From Bradyrhizobium barranii subsp. barranii (GTDB lineage Bacteria > Pseudomonadota > Alphaproteobacteria > Rhizobiales > Xanthobacteraceae): a stretch of 64,000 bases of DNA. Every line of letters starts with the position of its first letter. Position 1 is the first letter of the stretch. Shown here in pieces: positions 51,613 through 60,559 of this stretch. The DNA lies in NCBI RefSeq assembly GCF_017565645.3, contig NZ_CP086136.1:6679501-6743500 (forward strand). Direction: 5' to 3'. Made by a program: the position numbers and the translations under genes. The notes under the pieces were generated by a model. That model worked only from the letters and a program-made list of their open reading frames with translations. It had not been told where the DNA came from and did no database searches.

Positions 51613-53238
51613 TTACGAGGTGCGGCCGAACGACCAGGGCAGGAGCTCGTCGATCCGGGACTGCGGGTGACCGGTTGCGATCGCTTTGAGCGTCGCTTTC
51701 ATCCAGACGTAGGGCTCCACGCTGTTGATTTTGCAGGTGGCGATGAGCGAAGCTATGCGCGCCCATGAACGACCACCTTCGTCGTGACCAGCAAATAAAC
51801 TATTTTTACGCGTCAGAGTCAGCGGCCTGATTTGATTTTCGACGGGATTGGTGTCCATCTCAACGCAACCATCGTCGAGAAACAAGGTGAGGCCATCCCA
51901 ATGGTTCAGGAGATAGGCGATCGCCTTGCCCATCTCGCTGCCCGGCGACAGGCGAGCGGCTTGCTCGCGCAGAAACCTCTCGAGTTCAGCGACGAGCGGC
52001 CGTGATCGCTCGTTACGGGTCGTTTGCCGAGCCGGGGCGTCGGCGCCACGGATCTCCTTCTCGATCGCATAGAGTGCGGCGATGCGCGCGAGAACGGCTT
52101 CGGCGATGGGTGAGCCGGCTTTCGGAGTCGCTGCGATGATCTTGCGCCTTGAGTGGGACCAACATGCGGCCAGCCGCAGCGGCACGCCGCCTTTGCGCTT
52201 GGGCCGTGCGAGCCGATGATAGCCCTGGTATCCGTCGACCTGAAGGATGCCGTCGAAGCCCTCGAGGATGCGCTCAGCATGGTCACCACCGCGTCCTGGC
52301 GCGTAGTGGTAGACCACGATTGGTGGATCAGCGCCGCCGTGGCCGCGATCGTCGCGCAGGACAGCCCACAGATAGCCGGTCTTCGTTCGGCCCCGGCCCG
52401 GATCGAGCACAGGCGCCCTGGTCTCGTCTATGAACAAGCGGCCCGATTGCTTCATCACGACGCTCATGCGCTCGACCAGCGGCGCGAGGTGGAAGGCGAC
52501 CGTTCCCATCCAGTCTGCCAGAACGGCGCGATCGATGAAGATGCCATGCCGAGCCAGAACCTGCGACTGACGATAGAGTGGCATGTGCTCGCTGAACTTG
52601 GCGACCGCCACCTGCGCCAGCAGCGCCTCGGTGGGGATGCCACCCTCCACGAGATGGGCGGGCGCCGGCGCCTGAGCAACACCGGTGCAGCCCTTTGCGC
52701 AGGCGTAGCGCGGTCGCACCGTCTCGATCACACGATACTGGGCGGCCATGACATCGAGACGGCGGGAGCGATCCTCGCCGATCTGGACCATCCGGCCGCA
52801 GCCGCAGGGACACTCGAGGTTCTCGGGTTCGATCACCTGCTCGATGCGCGGCAGGTGCGCGGGAAAGGCACGGGCAGCGCGCCTGGTCCGGCGGCTGGAC
52901 GGCGCCGTGCCGGCGCGGCGCGCACGATCGTCCTGGCGTTCCTGGACTTCGGCGATGGCAATCTCGATGTCCTCGAGAACCAGTTGCATCTGATCGGGAT
53001 TGAACTTCTCCGAGCGTTTACCGAAACGTGCGCGCTCGTACTCCTTCACGAGCAGTTCGAGGCGTTCGACGCTCTCTTTGGACGCAGCCAGTTCACTCTC
53101 GACATGAAGGCGCGCCGAGCATTCATCGTCTGCGCGACGACGCTCGGCTTCAATCATCGCTTCCTGCGCGCGGAAGAGCGCGCGCACATCGGCGGGCAGC
53201 GCTGCAAGACGGGCGGGATCAATGGGGGACGGCGGCAC
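51613..53238 (-). CDS. IS66-family transposase TnpC
   Basis: A 541-residue transposase. N-terminal coiled coil (EAMIEAERRRADDECSARLH), then RFGKRSEKF, a zinc-finger domain (LECPCGCGRM, RYACAKGCTG) and the DDE domain with FIDETRAPVLDPG, LQVDGYQGYHRL, and ACWSHSRRKI, ending in the IS66 C domain (TNPVENQIRPLTLTRKNSLF). Full length and intact. Confidence 0.93.
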   Translation of the reverse strand: MPPSPIDPARLAALPADVRALFRAQEAMIEAERRRADDECSARLHVESELAASKESVERLELLVKEYERARFGKRSEKFNPDQMQLVLEDIEIAIAEVQERQDDRARRAGTAPSSRRTRRAARAFPAHLPRIEQVIEPENLECPCGCGRMVQIGEDRSRRLDVMAAQYRVIETVRPRYACAKGCTGVAQAPAPAHLVEGGIPTEALLAQVAVAKFSEHMPLYRQSQVLARHGIFIDRAVLADWMGTVAFHLAPLVERMSVVMKQSGRLFIDETRAPVLDPGRGRTKTGYLWAVLRDDRGHGGADPPIVVYHYAPGRGGDHAERILEGFDGILQVDGYQGYHRLARPKRKGGVPLRLAACWSHSRRKIIAATPKAGSPIAEAVLARIAALYAIEKEIRGADAPARQTTRNERSRPLVAELERFLREQAARLSPGSEMGKAIAYLLNHWDGLTLFLDDGCVEMDTNPVENQIRPLTLTRKNSLFAGHDEGGRSWARIASLIATCKINSVEPYVWMKATLKAIATGHPQSRIDELLPWSFGRTS

Positions 53239-53239
53239 A

Positions 53240-53342
53240 TCCGCAAGCTATCATCCCAAAGCCCCGCGCGAAACAGGTTGTCGGGTCTGAGTCAGTTCGC
53301 CGCAGCTGGCGTCGCGACAATCCGTTCGCCCACTCGCTTCCA
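53240..53342 (-). pseudogene. IS66 TnpB, C-terminal end (displaced)
   Basis: Reading on the minus strand, sequence from about 53352 gives FEGLNWKRVGERIVATPAAA then N and a stop. This is the missing C-terminus of TnpB, now 2.5 kb from the rest of its gene. It shows that the recombinase unit inserted inside tnpB. Confidence 0.75.
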
Positions 53343-53365
53343 GTTCAGCCCTTCAAACGAGGGGA

Positions 53366-53749
53366 TTGAGGAATGTCCCTGATAGTGAGTCTGACGAATC
53401 ATTTCCGGAGGTGGTCGAGGTTGGGGACCCCCACCATCCTTTGTGGGGGCGCTCATATCGAGTGATTAGGAAGATCGGTCAGCGAGGCCGAGGCATTCCC
53501 GCTTCGTATGAAGTTGAGTATCGCGCAGGAAGCAGTCTTCTGATTCAAGCAACCGCAATCGAATATTATGAGCAAGAGGCAAATCAGATTAAGCTGAGTA
53601 TGGAGGCTCTACTCGAGCTTTTATCGACAGCGGATTGTCCCGACGCACATGAGCATGGATCCAGCCGATCTTTGGTCGACGCTGACGCCCGCGCTCCGAC
53701 GCCAGATCGTCGAAGACGTCGCCGCAATTTTGGCGGAGATCCCTCATGA
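53366..53749 (+). CDS. recombinase-associated small protein (DUF5372-like)
   Basis: A 127-residue frame from a TTG start. Its first half, VGDPHHPLWGRSYRVIRKIG, then IPASYEVEYRAGSSLLIQAT, resembles the short DUF5372-like proteins that precede recombinase genes. Its last 35 residues are Arg-rich and overlap the next frame. It ends by ATGA overlap with the recombinase. Confidence 0.5.
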   Translation: MRNVPDSESDESFPEVVEVGDPHHPLWGRSYRVIRKIGQRGRGIPASYEVEYRAGSSLLIQATAIEYYEQEANQIKLSMEALLELLSTADCPDAHEHGSSRSLVDADARAPTPDRRRRRRNFGGDPS

Positions 53750-53897
53750 AGTCCGAGCTGGTCACACCAAGCCACTTGGCGCGCAAAGCCGTAGTCTACA
53801 TCCGGCAGTCGACGCCCCATCAGGTCGTAAGCAATCAGGAGAGCCTGCGCCTTCAATACGCGCTTCGCCAGCGCGCCCGCGAACTCGGATGGCGTGA
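53649..53897 (+). CDS. overlapping small protein of the recombinase unit
   Basis: An 82-residue frame in a different frame from both neighbours. The first 35 residues, MSMDPADLWSTLTPALRRQI and VEDVAAILAEIPHEV, look like a real short helical protein, of a kind I recall between the first protein and the recombinase in similar units. The remainder overlaps the recombinase start and is probably chance. Confidence 0.4.
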   Translation: MSMDPADLWSTLTPALRRQIVEDVAAILAEIPHEVRAGHTKPLGAQSRSLHPAVDAPSGRKQSGEPAPSIRASPARPRTRMA

Positions 53898-55833
53898 GGC
53901 GGCCATCGACGTGATTGATGCCGATCTCGGGTTGAGCGGCGCGTCTATAGCACAGCGTAACGGCTTCAAGGAACTCGTTGGCCGTGTTGGCCTGAGTGAA
54001 GTGGGACTCATCCTGTCGATCGACGTGACCCGCTTGGCGCGTAATTGTACCGACTGGTATCCGCTCCTGGATATCTGTGGTCTACGTGGCTGCCTGATCG
54101 CCGACCGCGATGGTGTCTATGATCCGGGCACTCCCAACGGACGGTTGCTTCTCGGGCTGAAGGGTTCGATCTCCGAGCTTGAGCTACATACGATCCGCAG
54201 CCGGCTGACCGCCGGCCTGCTGGCCAAAGCCGAACGCGGCGAACTTGCGGTTATGCTGCCAATCGGGCTGATGCGGGACCCGAGCGGTGTGGTCGTTAAG
54301 GATCCCGACATGGCCGTGCAAGGGCGGCTCGGTCTCGTCTTCCAGTTATTCCTGCAGCTGCGCAGCGTTGCCAAGGTCATGCGAGCGTTGAACGAGCGTG
54401 ACCTGGAACTGCCGCGTCGTGATCGATATGGCGATTTGTGCTGGACGCGCGCGACGCTGGCTGCCGTCGCGGCGATCTTGAAGAACCCCGCATACGCGGG
54501 CGCCTTTGTCTATGGACGAACCCGCTTCCGGCCGCCGAAGCGGGAGGGGGCCCTGCCACAAAAGGCTCCGCGGCCGATGGAGGAGTGGCGGATCGTCGTT
54601 AAAGATCGATATCCAGCCTATATCGACTGGCCAATTTATGAAAAAATCCGATCCGTCATCAGAGATAACCGAGCCGAATACATGCGCATCAAAACCCGCG
54701 GCGCGCCTCGCAATGGCGAGCTCCTGCTCCACGGCATTGCCTGGTGCGCACGATGTGGCCATAAGATGTACGTCCGCTACAAGGGCGGCGGCGAATATGT
54801 ATGCAATCACCTGCGTACCCAGGAAGGTCAGCCAACCTGCCAACACATCCGCGCCGCCCATATCGATGCAGCCGTTGGCGACGCATTCCTAACCGCACTA
54901 GCGCCGGCCGAACTCGATGCCTTGTCGCGCTCCCGCCGGGTGCAGCAGCAGACGAACAATGCGCTACGCTCCAGTGCAGAACGAGAGCTCGAGCGCAAGC
55001 GATACACGGCGGCGCTCGCCGAACGGCAGTTCAACCGAGCTGATCCAGATAATCGGTTGGTCGCCTCGGAACTCGAGCGTCGATGGGAAGCGGCGCTAAA
55101 CGACGTGCGCGCCGCCGAAGAGGCGCTTGCCCGACAGACGCCGCCCAAAGCCATCACACAAGTGGCCATAAGCAAGGAGCTCAACGACAAGGTCATCAGC
55201 CTCACCGGCCGCCTCCCGCAGATATGGGGTGACGAGACTATCTCGGATGCGCATCGCAAGGCGTTGTTGCGATGTCTCATCGAAAAGGTCGTTCTCGACC
55301 GCGGTGAGCGCGACTTGGCCCTGGCTAGGATCGTCTGGCGGGGAGGCGCCGTGACGGAGCTCGAAGTGAAGATGAGCGTCAACTCCGTCACCAGATTGAC
55401 GCGAGGCACAGAGATGCGGGAACGCCTTCTGACGCTCGCTCGCGACGGCGTCCCAGACGACAAGATCGCCACAATCCTTACTCGGGAAGGTCACCGCTCT
55501 CCCCGTTGCGCCGATAAGGTGCTGCCTATCACCGTTGGGCGGCTCCGTCGTGCCGCCGCCATCAAGGTAACTGCCCAGCGCAGCCGATGGGAGCATGACG
55601 ACTCATACCTCAGCCCGCCCGAACTGGCCCGAAGGCTCGAGATTCCAGTAAACTGGCTCTATGTTCAGATCCGAACCAAGCGTTTGCTAATTGATCGCCA
55701 GCCCAGCGGCGCCTATCTCTTCCCGAATACACCATCCGTTCTTCACGCCATCGGAGACCTTCGAAACCACGTCATCGCGCAACTTGATCTAAGAATCTGT
55801 CAGCCTAACAAGGAGGGGCATCAACATGGGTGA
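53746..55833 (+). CDS. large serine recombinase
   Basis: A 695-residue site-specific recombinase. The N-terminal resolvase domain has the catalytic Ser in VVYIRQSTPHQVVSNQESLR (about 18) and further LSIDVTRLARNCTDWYPLLD. A recombinase domain follows (about 180-320), then a zinc ribbon with CARCGHKMYV and CNHLRTQEGQPTCQHI, a coiled coil and a C-terminal DNA-binding region. It should integrate or excise the unit at sites with a two-base core. It overlaps the preceding gene by four bases. Confidence 0.9.
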   Translation: MKSELVTPSHLARKAVVYIRQSTPHQVVSNQESLRLQYALRQRARELGWREAAIDVIDADLGLSGASIAQRNGFKELVGRVGLSEVGLILSIDVTRLARNCTDWYPLLDICGLRGCLIADRDGVYDPGTPNGRLLLGLKGSISELELHTIRSRLTAGLLAKAERGELAVMLPIGLMRDPSGVVVKDPDMAVQGRLGLVFQLFLQLRSVAKVMRALNERDLELPRRDRYGDLCWTRATLAAVAAILKNPAYAGAFVYGRTRFRPPKREGALPQKAPRPMEEWRIVVKDRYPAYIDWPIYEKIRSVIRDNRAEYMRIKTRGAPRNGELLLHGIAWCARCGHKMYVRYKGGGEYVCNHLRTQEGQPTCQHIRAAHIDAAVGDAFLTALAPAELDALSRSRRVQQQTNNALRSSAERELERKRYTAALAERQFNRADPDNRLVASELERRWEAALNDVRAAEEALARQTPPKAITQVAISKELNDKVISLTGRLPQIWGDETISDAHRKALLRCLIEKVVLDRGERDLALARIVWRGGAVTELEVKMSVNSVTRLTRGTEMRERLLTLARDGVPDDKIATILTREGHRSPRCADKVLPITVGRLRRAAAIKVTAQRSRWEHDDSYLSPPELARRLEIPVNWLYVQIRTKRLLIDRQPSGAYLFPNTPSVLHAIGDLRNHVIAQLDLRICQPNKEGHQHG

Positions 55834-56132
55834 TCGAACAGCGCTTCGAACTGCACGCGCGTCAGATGCATGACGCCGTCGCTGATCTGCGGCCACTCGA
55901 AACGACCATCGCGGCCAAGGCGCTTGTAGACCAAAACGAGGCCCGTGCCGTCCCATAGCAAAATCTTCAGCCGGTCGGCGCGCTTCGAACGAAAAACCAC
56001 GATCAGGCCCGAATGCGGATCGAGCCCAAGCGTGTTTTGCACAAGACCGGCCAGCGCGTCGTGCCCGCACCGGAAGTCAACAGGACGCACAGCAAGCACA
56101 ATCCGCAGTCCCTGCGCCGGAATGATCATGCG
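55827..56132 (-). pseudogene. IS66 TnpB, N-terminal part (truncated)
   Basis: From MIIPAQGLRIVLAVRPVDFR to FEALF the sequence is a normal TnpB of IS66, with KRADRLKILLWDGTGLVLVY in the middle. It then runs into the serine-recombinase unit and ends DHPC. The last 23 or so residues lie at 53240-53342. It overlaps tnpA by seven bases. Confidence 0.85.
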
Positions 56133-56527
56133 CCGCGCTCGATCGCAGTCACGATCTCCGCGATCCGCACCGCCGACACGTCCGCATCCAGGCGGACCGA
56201 AACCTTGCCAATCGTAATCTCGACGGGCCCCTCGCTCTTGCCTGACGCCACTGGATCGCTCAGCTCGATCGACACGAAATCCGCCGCGTCGTCCGTGACC
56301 AATGCGAGCCGGCCAGCACGCGCCAATCTGCGCCACGTCGTCAACTGCTGGGCCTTCACACCATAACGCCGTGCGACATCACATACCCGGGCGTCGGGCT
56401 TCATGCTCTCGAAAACAGCGCGCCCCTTGATCTCCGCAGACCATAACCGGCCTCCAGAACGCGTCCGGCGCGTAAGCTTCCCCACAAAGCCATCAGCTTC
56501 GGCTTCCTCCCCCGATTGTTCCATCGC
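56126..56527 (-). CDS. IS66 TnpA
   Basis: A protein of about 133 residues from the in-frame Met at about 56527 (MEQSGEEAEADGF), though the frame is open to 56596. It carries a helix-turn-helix of the transposase IS66-Orf1 type (ARVCDVARRYGVKAQQLTTW). It overlaps tnpB as in other IS66 elements. It appears intact. Confidence 0.8.
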   Translation of the reverse strand, partial: AMEQSGEEAEADGFVGKLTRRTRSGGRLWSAEIKGRAVFESMKPDARVCDVARRYGVKAQQLTTWRRLARAGRLALVTDDAADFVSIELSDPVASGKSEGPVEITIGKVSVRLDADVSAVRIAEIVTAIERGA

Positions 56528-56622
56528 CTTCAGTCTCCTCTCGGCTCTCTGACAAGCCAAGGATCGCAGAGCGAAAGCCGAAGCGAAACCAGTCAATCAA
56601 ATGGGAGAAAAGCTCCGCTTAC

Positions 56623-56630
56623 GGCATTCC
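56623..56630 (+). repeat. IS66 target-site duplication, right
   Basis: GGCATTCC directly outside the right terminus, identical to 51493-51500. Confidence 0.9.
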
Positions 56631-57514
56631 GACGAGTCCTACCGGCCATAAACGGCGCGCCACGCGCAATGCCAACCATGTAGCGCGGCACCCGACACGC
56701 CGGGTATAGGCCGGCGTTAACCCAGGACTCGTCGAAGCTGTAGACCCCGCTAACGCCAAGCCGGTGCAAGAGCGCAAAGCATGGCCTTCCAGTAGCTTTG
56801 TAGATGGTACTCGGAAGTTGGCCTGTGGCGGGCAGCGCCAGATGGCGGGCCGCGTCCTCCTGCTGTTCGGCTTCCGAATGGCGACGTTTGCCACGCTCGT
56901 GCCGCTAGTGCGCTCCGCAGAATGCCAACGCCCGTCGCCGCCGAGCCATTGATCAATACGGCCATCCTTGAAACGGATACGTTGCCGGGTTGCCCGGTCA
57001 ATATCAGTCGGGCTAACGGGACCGTATGGGCCCGCGGCGATTGCGTCCTAAGCTAGCCCTAGCAGTTCAGCAGGCGATGGGCGCACCTCCAGAAGCAGTC
57101 CGCGCCAAAGCCGCAAGGCGGGTTGTCGTTGTGATATTCCGGTGTTGGAGGCGCGGCGTAGTCTTGCAGCAGGCGCAAATCTGAGCTCCTGCCTGCGCGG
57201 GCAAGACGGGTTGGATTGGAGTATGTTTCATAAAAACCTCAACGTAACGTGACTTGCTGATCTGGCCGTTTGTGCGGCTCTTCGTTTCGTCGACGTCTGC
57301 GCGCCGATCGAGTGTTGGGTGGGGTGGCTTCAAACCCTCGGGCGGTTCGTCACCATACCGGTATGGGCACTTGGGGACGCGACGCCGCAGGTTTTCTATT
57401 TGTGTCACCGGCCAAAAAATTATCTCGAAATCTGCGGGATAACGCGTCTAATTGTGCGGCCGGAAGTTGAGGCCCACGGTGGGAGAGATCGAGATGGCCC
57501 CTACCCCCGCCTTG
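56631..57514 (-). pseudogene. decayed region downstream of the primase, including the 5' part of the IS66-split gene
   Basis: On the minus strand a protein-like stretch SGVYSFDESWVNAGLYPACR followed by VPRYMVGIARGAPFMAGRTR joins the sequence left of IS66. Another stretch near 57067-57190 reads DYAAPPTPEYHNDNPPCGFG without a start codon, while the ATG frame at 57230 (MKHTPIQPVLPAQAGAQICA) is less convincing. Several frame changes are needed. I can say only that one or two element genes have decayed here. Confidence 0.35.
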
Positions 57515-58351
57515 TCATGCCCTCCGCTTCCGCAGCAACTTGCTCACATCTACTATCGGCGTGTTGTCCCGCTCCGGCAGTGCGCGCGGCTGTCTGGTGC
57601 CTGCATCCAGACCACGCCGGATGGTTGCCCGCACCGCACGCTCGCCGTCCAGCGCAATCAACCCGCAGCCGTGCGCGGCATCAAATAGTCCATGTTCAGC
57701 CTCGCCACGGTCTAGAGCACCGGCGCCGACGAATGTGCCTAGCGTGAAGGCTGTGCGATTCAGCAGCGTGCCGCGCGTACCGGGTGCGGCGCCGGCTAGC
57801 GCGGCAAGCTCTGCGCGCACAGCGGCGTCAACGTAGCGGTCATGGCTTTGCGGCTGATAAGGCTGGCTCGGGCGCGGCACATATGGGCGGGGTCGGATAA
57901 GCGTCACCAGCCATTCAGGCGCGTCGGCAGGCGGCATGTCGACATCCAGCGTATAGCCCGGATTGCCAGCAACCAAACAATAGCCACCAGTTCCACGTAC
58001 ATCCCAGCCGTGCGGCAACCTGCCCGGTGAATTACCCAGCCCGACATGACGGAAATAGAAGTGCCTGCCGCCGGAGCGCGTGCGCACGGTCGTGGTCGGC
58101 GGCACGTCGTGCGGCAGGTCGGATTCGGTGGCGCCCTTGTGCGCGTCCATGTCCAGCACCCACAAACCCGTGCGCTCGCCGGTTGGCATGCCGACAAGGG
58201 CATCGGGCCAATCGGTAAACCAGCGATTGATGATGTATGGGAAGACGGTCGCGGACTTAAAGCCGTTCGACGTATAGGGCCGCTTGTTCTCAGGCCGACA
58301 GGGGAATACCGGGAGGCGTGCCGCGGCTAGGGATAGGGCTAGATTGAGCAT
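57515..58351 (-). CDS. bifunctional primase/polymerase (PrimPol) domain protein
   Basis: A 278-residue protein of the archaeo-eukaryotic primase fold found in plasmids, phages and satellites. The metal-binding acidic residues are in GLWVLDMDAHKGATE (about 65-80), followed by TRSGGRHFYFRH and GWDVRGTGGYCLVAG. A C-terminal helical region contains AAHGCGLIALDGERAVRATI. It would make primers or short DNA for the element's replication. It follows the helicase gene by 115 bases on the same strand. Confidence 0.85.
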   Translation of the reverse strand: MLNLALSLAAARLPVFPCRPENKRPYTSNGFKSATVFPYIINRWFTDWPDALVGMPTGERTGLWVLDMDAHKGATESDLPHDVPPTTTVRTRSGGRHFYFRHVGLGNSPGRLPHGWDVRGTGGYCLVAGNPGYTLDVDMPPADAPEWLVTLIRPRPYVPRPSQPYQPQSHDRYVDAAVRAELAALAGAAPGTRGTLLNRTAFTLGTFVGAGALDRGEAEHGLFDAAHGCGLIALDGERAVRATIRRGLDAGTRQPRALPERDNTPIVDVSKLLRKRRA

Positions 58352-58466
58352 AGTTGTCCAATCGAAAAAAACGTGGTGATGAGGTGACGACTGGTGACGA
58401 CTTTTACCATTTTACTTTGCTACGCGCTCGCGTAGGGCCGATTATGGAAAAAGTGATCACTTTTCA

Positions 58467-59885
58467 TCACTCATTACCCTGGCTGTCGTGGTGATTTTCG
58501 CGCTCGGCTTTCGTAAGCTGAACGCCGAAATGCATTACTCCACGCTTCGTTGATTTTTTAGCGAAGCCACGATTTTCCAGCGCCTTTCCCAGGGCAATGC
58601 GGCTGCCGGGCTTCTCGCCTGCTGCCTCGGCGTATTTCGTCCACGACTCGAACAAATCTGCCTGAAACTCCGACAGACTCCGACTGCCATCGTCGACGCG
58701 ACACATATCGCGCAGCCACTGCCCAAAGACATCTTGCTCTGCGAAATACGCTTCGGTCGCTTCCACGATTGACGTCGGCCGCACCAGTCCGTTTTGCTGC
58801 CAATCAAGACAACCATCAATCATCCATCGCAAAATTCCGGACGCCTCATCGCGAAGCTTGGACTCGAGCTGGCGATCAGGTTTTTCGGGCTTCTGAATGA
58901 ACGGAATGATGTTGAACCGTCGACGGGCTGCGTCGTCGACATTCTGGAGCCGCGGCTGGTGATTGCCGACGATACACAGCTTGAACAGTGGCATGAAGGT
59001 GAAAAAGTTTTGGCGCATGAACCGCGCCGTGATCGGATCGCCGCCGGTCAACGACTTGATGCGGCTTTCCGCCCAGTTCTTACCAGCCTCAGTTTCGCTG
59101 GCGGTCACCAGGCGCGCGCCGCGAAGCATGGCAAGATCGGTCGGATGACGATCGCCGCGGGACTCAACGAACGTATCCATTGATGACGTAGTCGCGTAAT
59201 CCAGCATGATGTGCGACACGGTGTTGAGGAAAACCGACTTGCCGTTTCCGCCGGGACCGTAAGCAAAAACAAGCGCGTGCTCGCGCGTGTCGCCGGTCAG
59301 CGAATAGCCGCACCATTGTTGCAGAAAGCGGATCATCTCCCGGTCGCCGCCCGTCGCCTGGTCAAGGAACGCGAGCCACCGCGGACAGTCGGCCCTATCG
59401 GACGGAGCAATGGAAGTCACCTTGGTGATGCAGTCGGCAGGATCCGCTGCGCGCAGCTTGCCAGTGCGCAGGTCAACTGTACCGTCCGGCGTTCCCAGAA
59501 GGAACGGGTCGATGTCCCAAGCACGGTAGGATCTGGCTAGCATAGGTTCGTTCTTCGCAAAGTTCTCTACGCCACTTGCGAACGACCTCTTCCTGATACT
59601 TGCAAGCACCTTCGCACTCGTGCAGGTCTTAGACATCTCGCGCGCCATCACCCGCGCGTAATGGGAGGCGATCCCCGTTTCGTCCTTGCACCAATGCGAT
59701 CCGGTCCATTCAAACCATGCGCCAGCCGTGTGGCAATAGCGTAGTTGGTTCCGGTAACTGTTGGCGAACACCTTAGCGACCGCGTCCTCGGTCGGCTGTA
59801 CACCTGCATCTGGCTCACGCCGATTGTCGTTTGCACCGAACCCGGCGTTAATAACATTGTCGTTAGATATGGCAGTGCTGTGCAT
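58467..59885 (-). CDS. D5/P4-type phage or plasmid replicative helicase
   Basis: A 472-residue SF3-type helicase with a D5_N domain. Walker A is ALVFAYGPGGNGKSVFLNTV (about 210-229), Walker B-like residues follow in RLVTASETEAGK, and the sensor region reads FKLCIVGNHQPRLQNVDDAA, then RRRFNIIPF. ATG 59885 follows AGGGGCGAC; a GTG at 59927 would add 14 residues. It forms a replication module with the PrimPol gene and was probably the island's own initiator helicase. Confidence 0.88.
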   Translation of the reverse strand: MHSTAISNDNVINAGFGANDNRREPDAGVQPTEDAVAKVFANSYRNQLRYCHTAGAWFEWTGSHWCKDETGIASHYARVMAREMSKTCTSAKVLASIRKRSFASGVENFAKNEPMLARSYRAWDIDPFLLGTPDGTVDLRTGKLRAADPADCITKVTSIAPSDRADCPRWLAFLDQATGGDREMIRFLQQWCGYSLTGDTREHALVFAYGPGGNGKSVFLNTVSHIMLDYATTSSMDTFVESRGDRHPTDLAMLRGARLVTASETEAGKNWAESRIKSLTGGDPITARFMRQNFFTFMPLFKLCIVGNHQPRLQNVDDAARRRFNIIPFIQKPEKPDRQLESKLRDEASGILRWMIDGCLDWQQNGLVRPTSIVEATEAYFAEQDVFGQWLRDMCRVDDGSRSLSEFQADLFESWTKYAEAAGEKPGSRIALGKALENRGFAKKSTKRGVMHFGVQLTKAERENHHDSQGNE

Positions 59886-59910
59886 CGTGCAGTCGCCCCT
59901 ATAGACTGAG

Positions 59911-60138
59911 TTAGCTTGTGTTGACACGTTGGCATTCGCCCATGATCAGAGTTGCAATTGACTTCACCATGTCGCGGTTGAACGATGCACCCTGGGCGAA
60001 GGCCCGATAGTCGCCATCGTTTGCGCGAAGGATGCGAACACCGAAGAGTGCGAGGCCGGGCAGAACCTCAACGTCGGCTCGGGCAAGATCAGCGCCTAGT
60101 CGCGCGTGTGTAGCGACTATCCTCATCAAAATAGTCAT
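59911..60138 (-). CDS. small protein of the replication module
   Basis: A 75-residue protein. The core LPGLALFGVRILRANDGDYR and the helix SFNRDMVKSIATLIMGE form a beta-hairpin and helix pattern seen in small proteins before primase genes of mobile elements. It overlaps the gene upstream and ends 26 bases before the helicase start codon. The role may be regulatory. Confidence 0.5.
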   Translation of the reverse strand: MTILMRIVATHARLGADLARADVEVLPGLALFGVRILRANDGDYRAFAQGASFNRDMVKSIATLIMGECQRVNTS

Positions 60139-60259
60139 CTCCCATCTGAAACATTTTCGTCAGTTCGCGGTCGGTCTGGACGGGGTCGTAGTAAAGGTTG
60201 TAAGAACCAGGGATCTTGATCGGCTTGGTGTCGCGGTGGAAGTTTAGTTGCGGCGTCAT
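60089..60259 (-). CDS. small hypothetical protein of the replication module
   Basis: A 56-residue protein from ATG 60259, after GGAGGTGAGG. It reads MTPQLNFHRDTKPIKIPGSY and NLYYDPVQTDRELTKMFQMG, ending in a charged tail. It overlaps the next small gene in another frame. The function is unknown. Confidence 0.5.
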   Translation of the reverse strand: MTPQLNFHRDTKPIKIPGSYNLYYDPVQTDRELTKMFQMGDDYFDEDSRYTRATRR

Positions 60260-60559
60260 CCTCACCTCCATGTCTGTGAGTACTAGTGCGAGTTTTGGGA
60301 CGGGACACTAAAAGCGCGACGAACAAAATATGTGTGGGATTGCTCCTTCGGAACGATGCTCTCGGCTAGAGGCCGATCGAGCTAAGCGGCGCCCCTCAGG
60401 CGACGCTTATTCTCAAACAGGTTTGAAAAAGCCAGCCGCCCTCAGTTCGGACTCTTCCACATGACGAGGATAGAGCTGGCCCCGCAAATTCGGACAGTAG
60501 CTTGAGTGGATTTTCTGCCTGACAGCGGCGAGGATTCTTGCTGCGAATCAGGAGCGAAG

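Larger units (their letters stand above)
53350..55826 (+). mobile_element. serine-recombinase unit nested in IS66 tnpB
   Basis: A segment of about 2.48 kb with three open frames on the plus strand, the last a large serine recombinase. At its left edge the host DNA ends at CAGCCCTTC, at its right edge host DNA resumes at TCGAACAGCG; deleting it restores tnpB (ALF-EGLNW). The two edges share only the dinucleotide TC (GA on the other strand), in line with the two-base crossover of serine recombinases. No transposase or inverted ends are visible. Confidence 0.75.
51501..56622 (-). mobile_element. IS66-family element, interrupted by a serine-recombinase unit
   Basis: The element runs from GTAAGCG (51501) to the inverted CGCTTAC (56622), with a perfect 8-base target duplication, as expected for IS66. 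Reading on the minus strand it holds tnpA, tnpB and tnpC. The gap between tnpB and tnpC is filled by 2.5 kb that splits tnpB. Confidence 0.92.

Noticed and set aside
52153..53382. 409-residue plus-strand open frame in IS66
   Set aside because: It is antisense to TnpC, which has full motifs; no ribosome-binding site.
53649..53749. Both overlapping frames before the recombinase as full-length genes
   Set aside because: The end of the first and the end of the second are each unlike proteins; probably only the first 90 and first 35 residues respectively are real, so the second is kept at low confidence.
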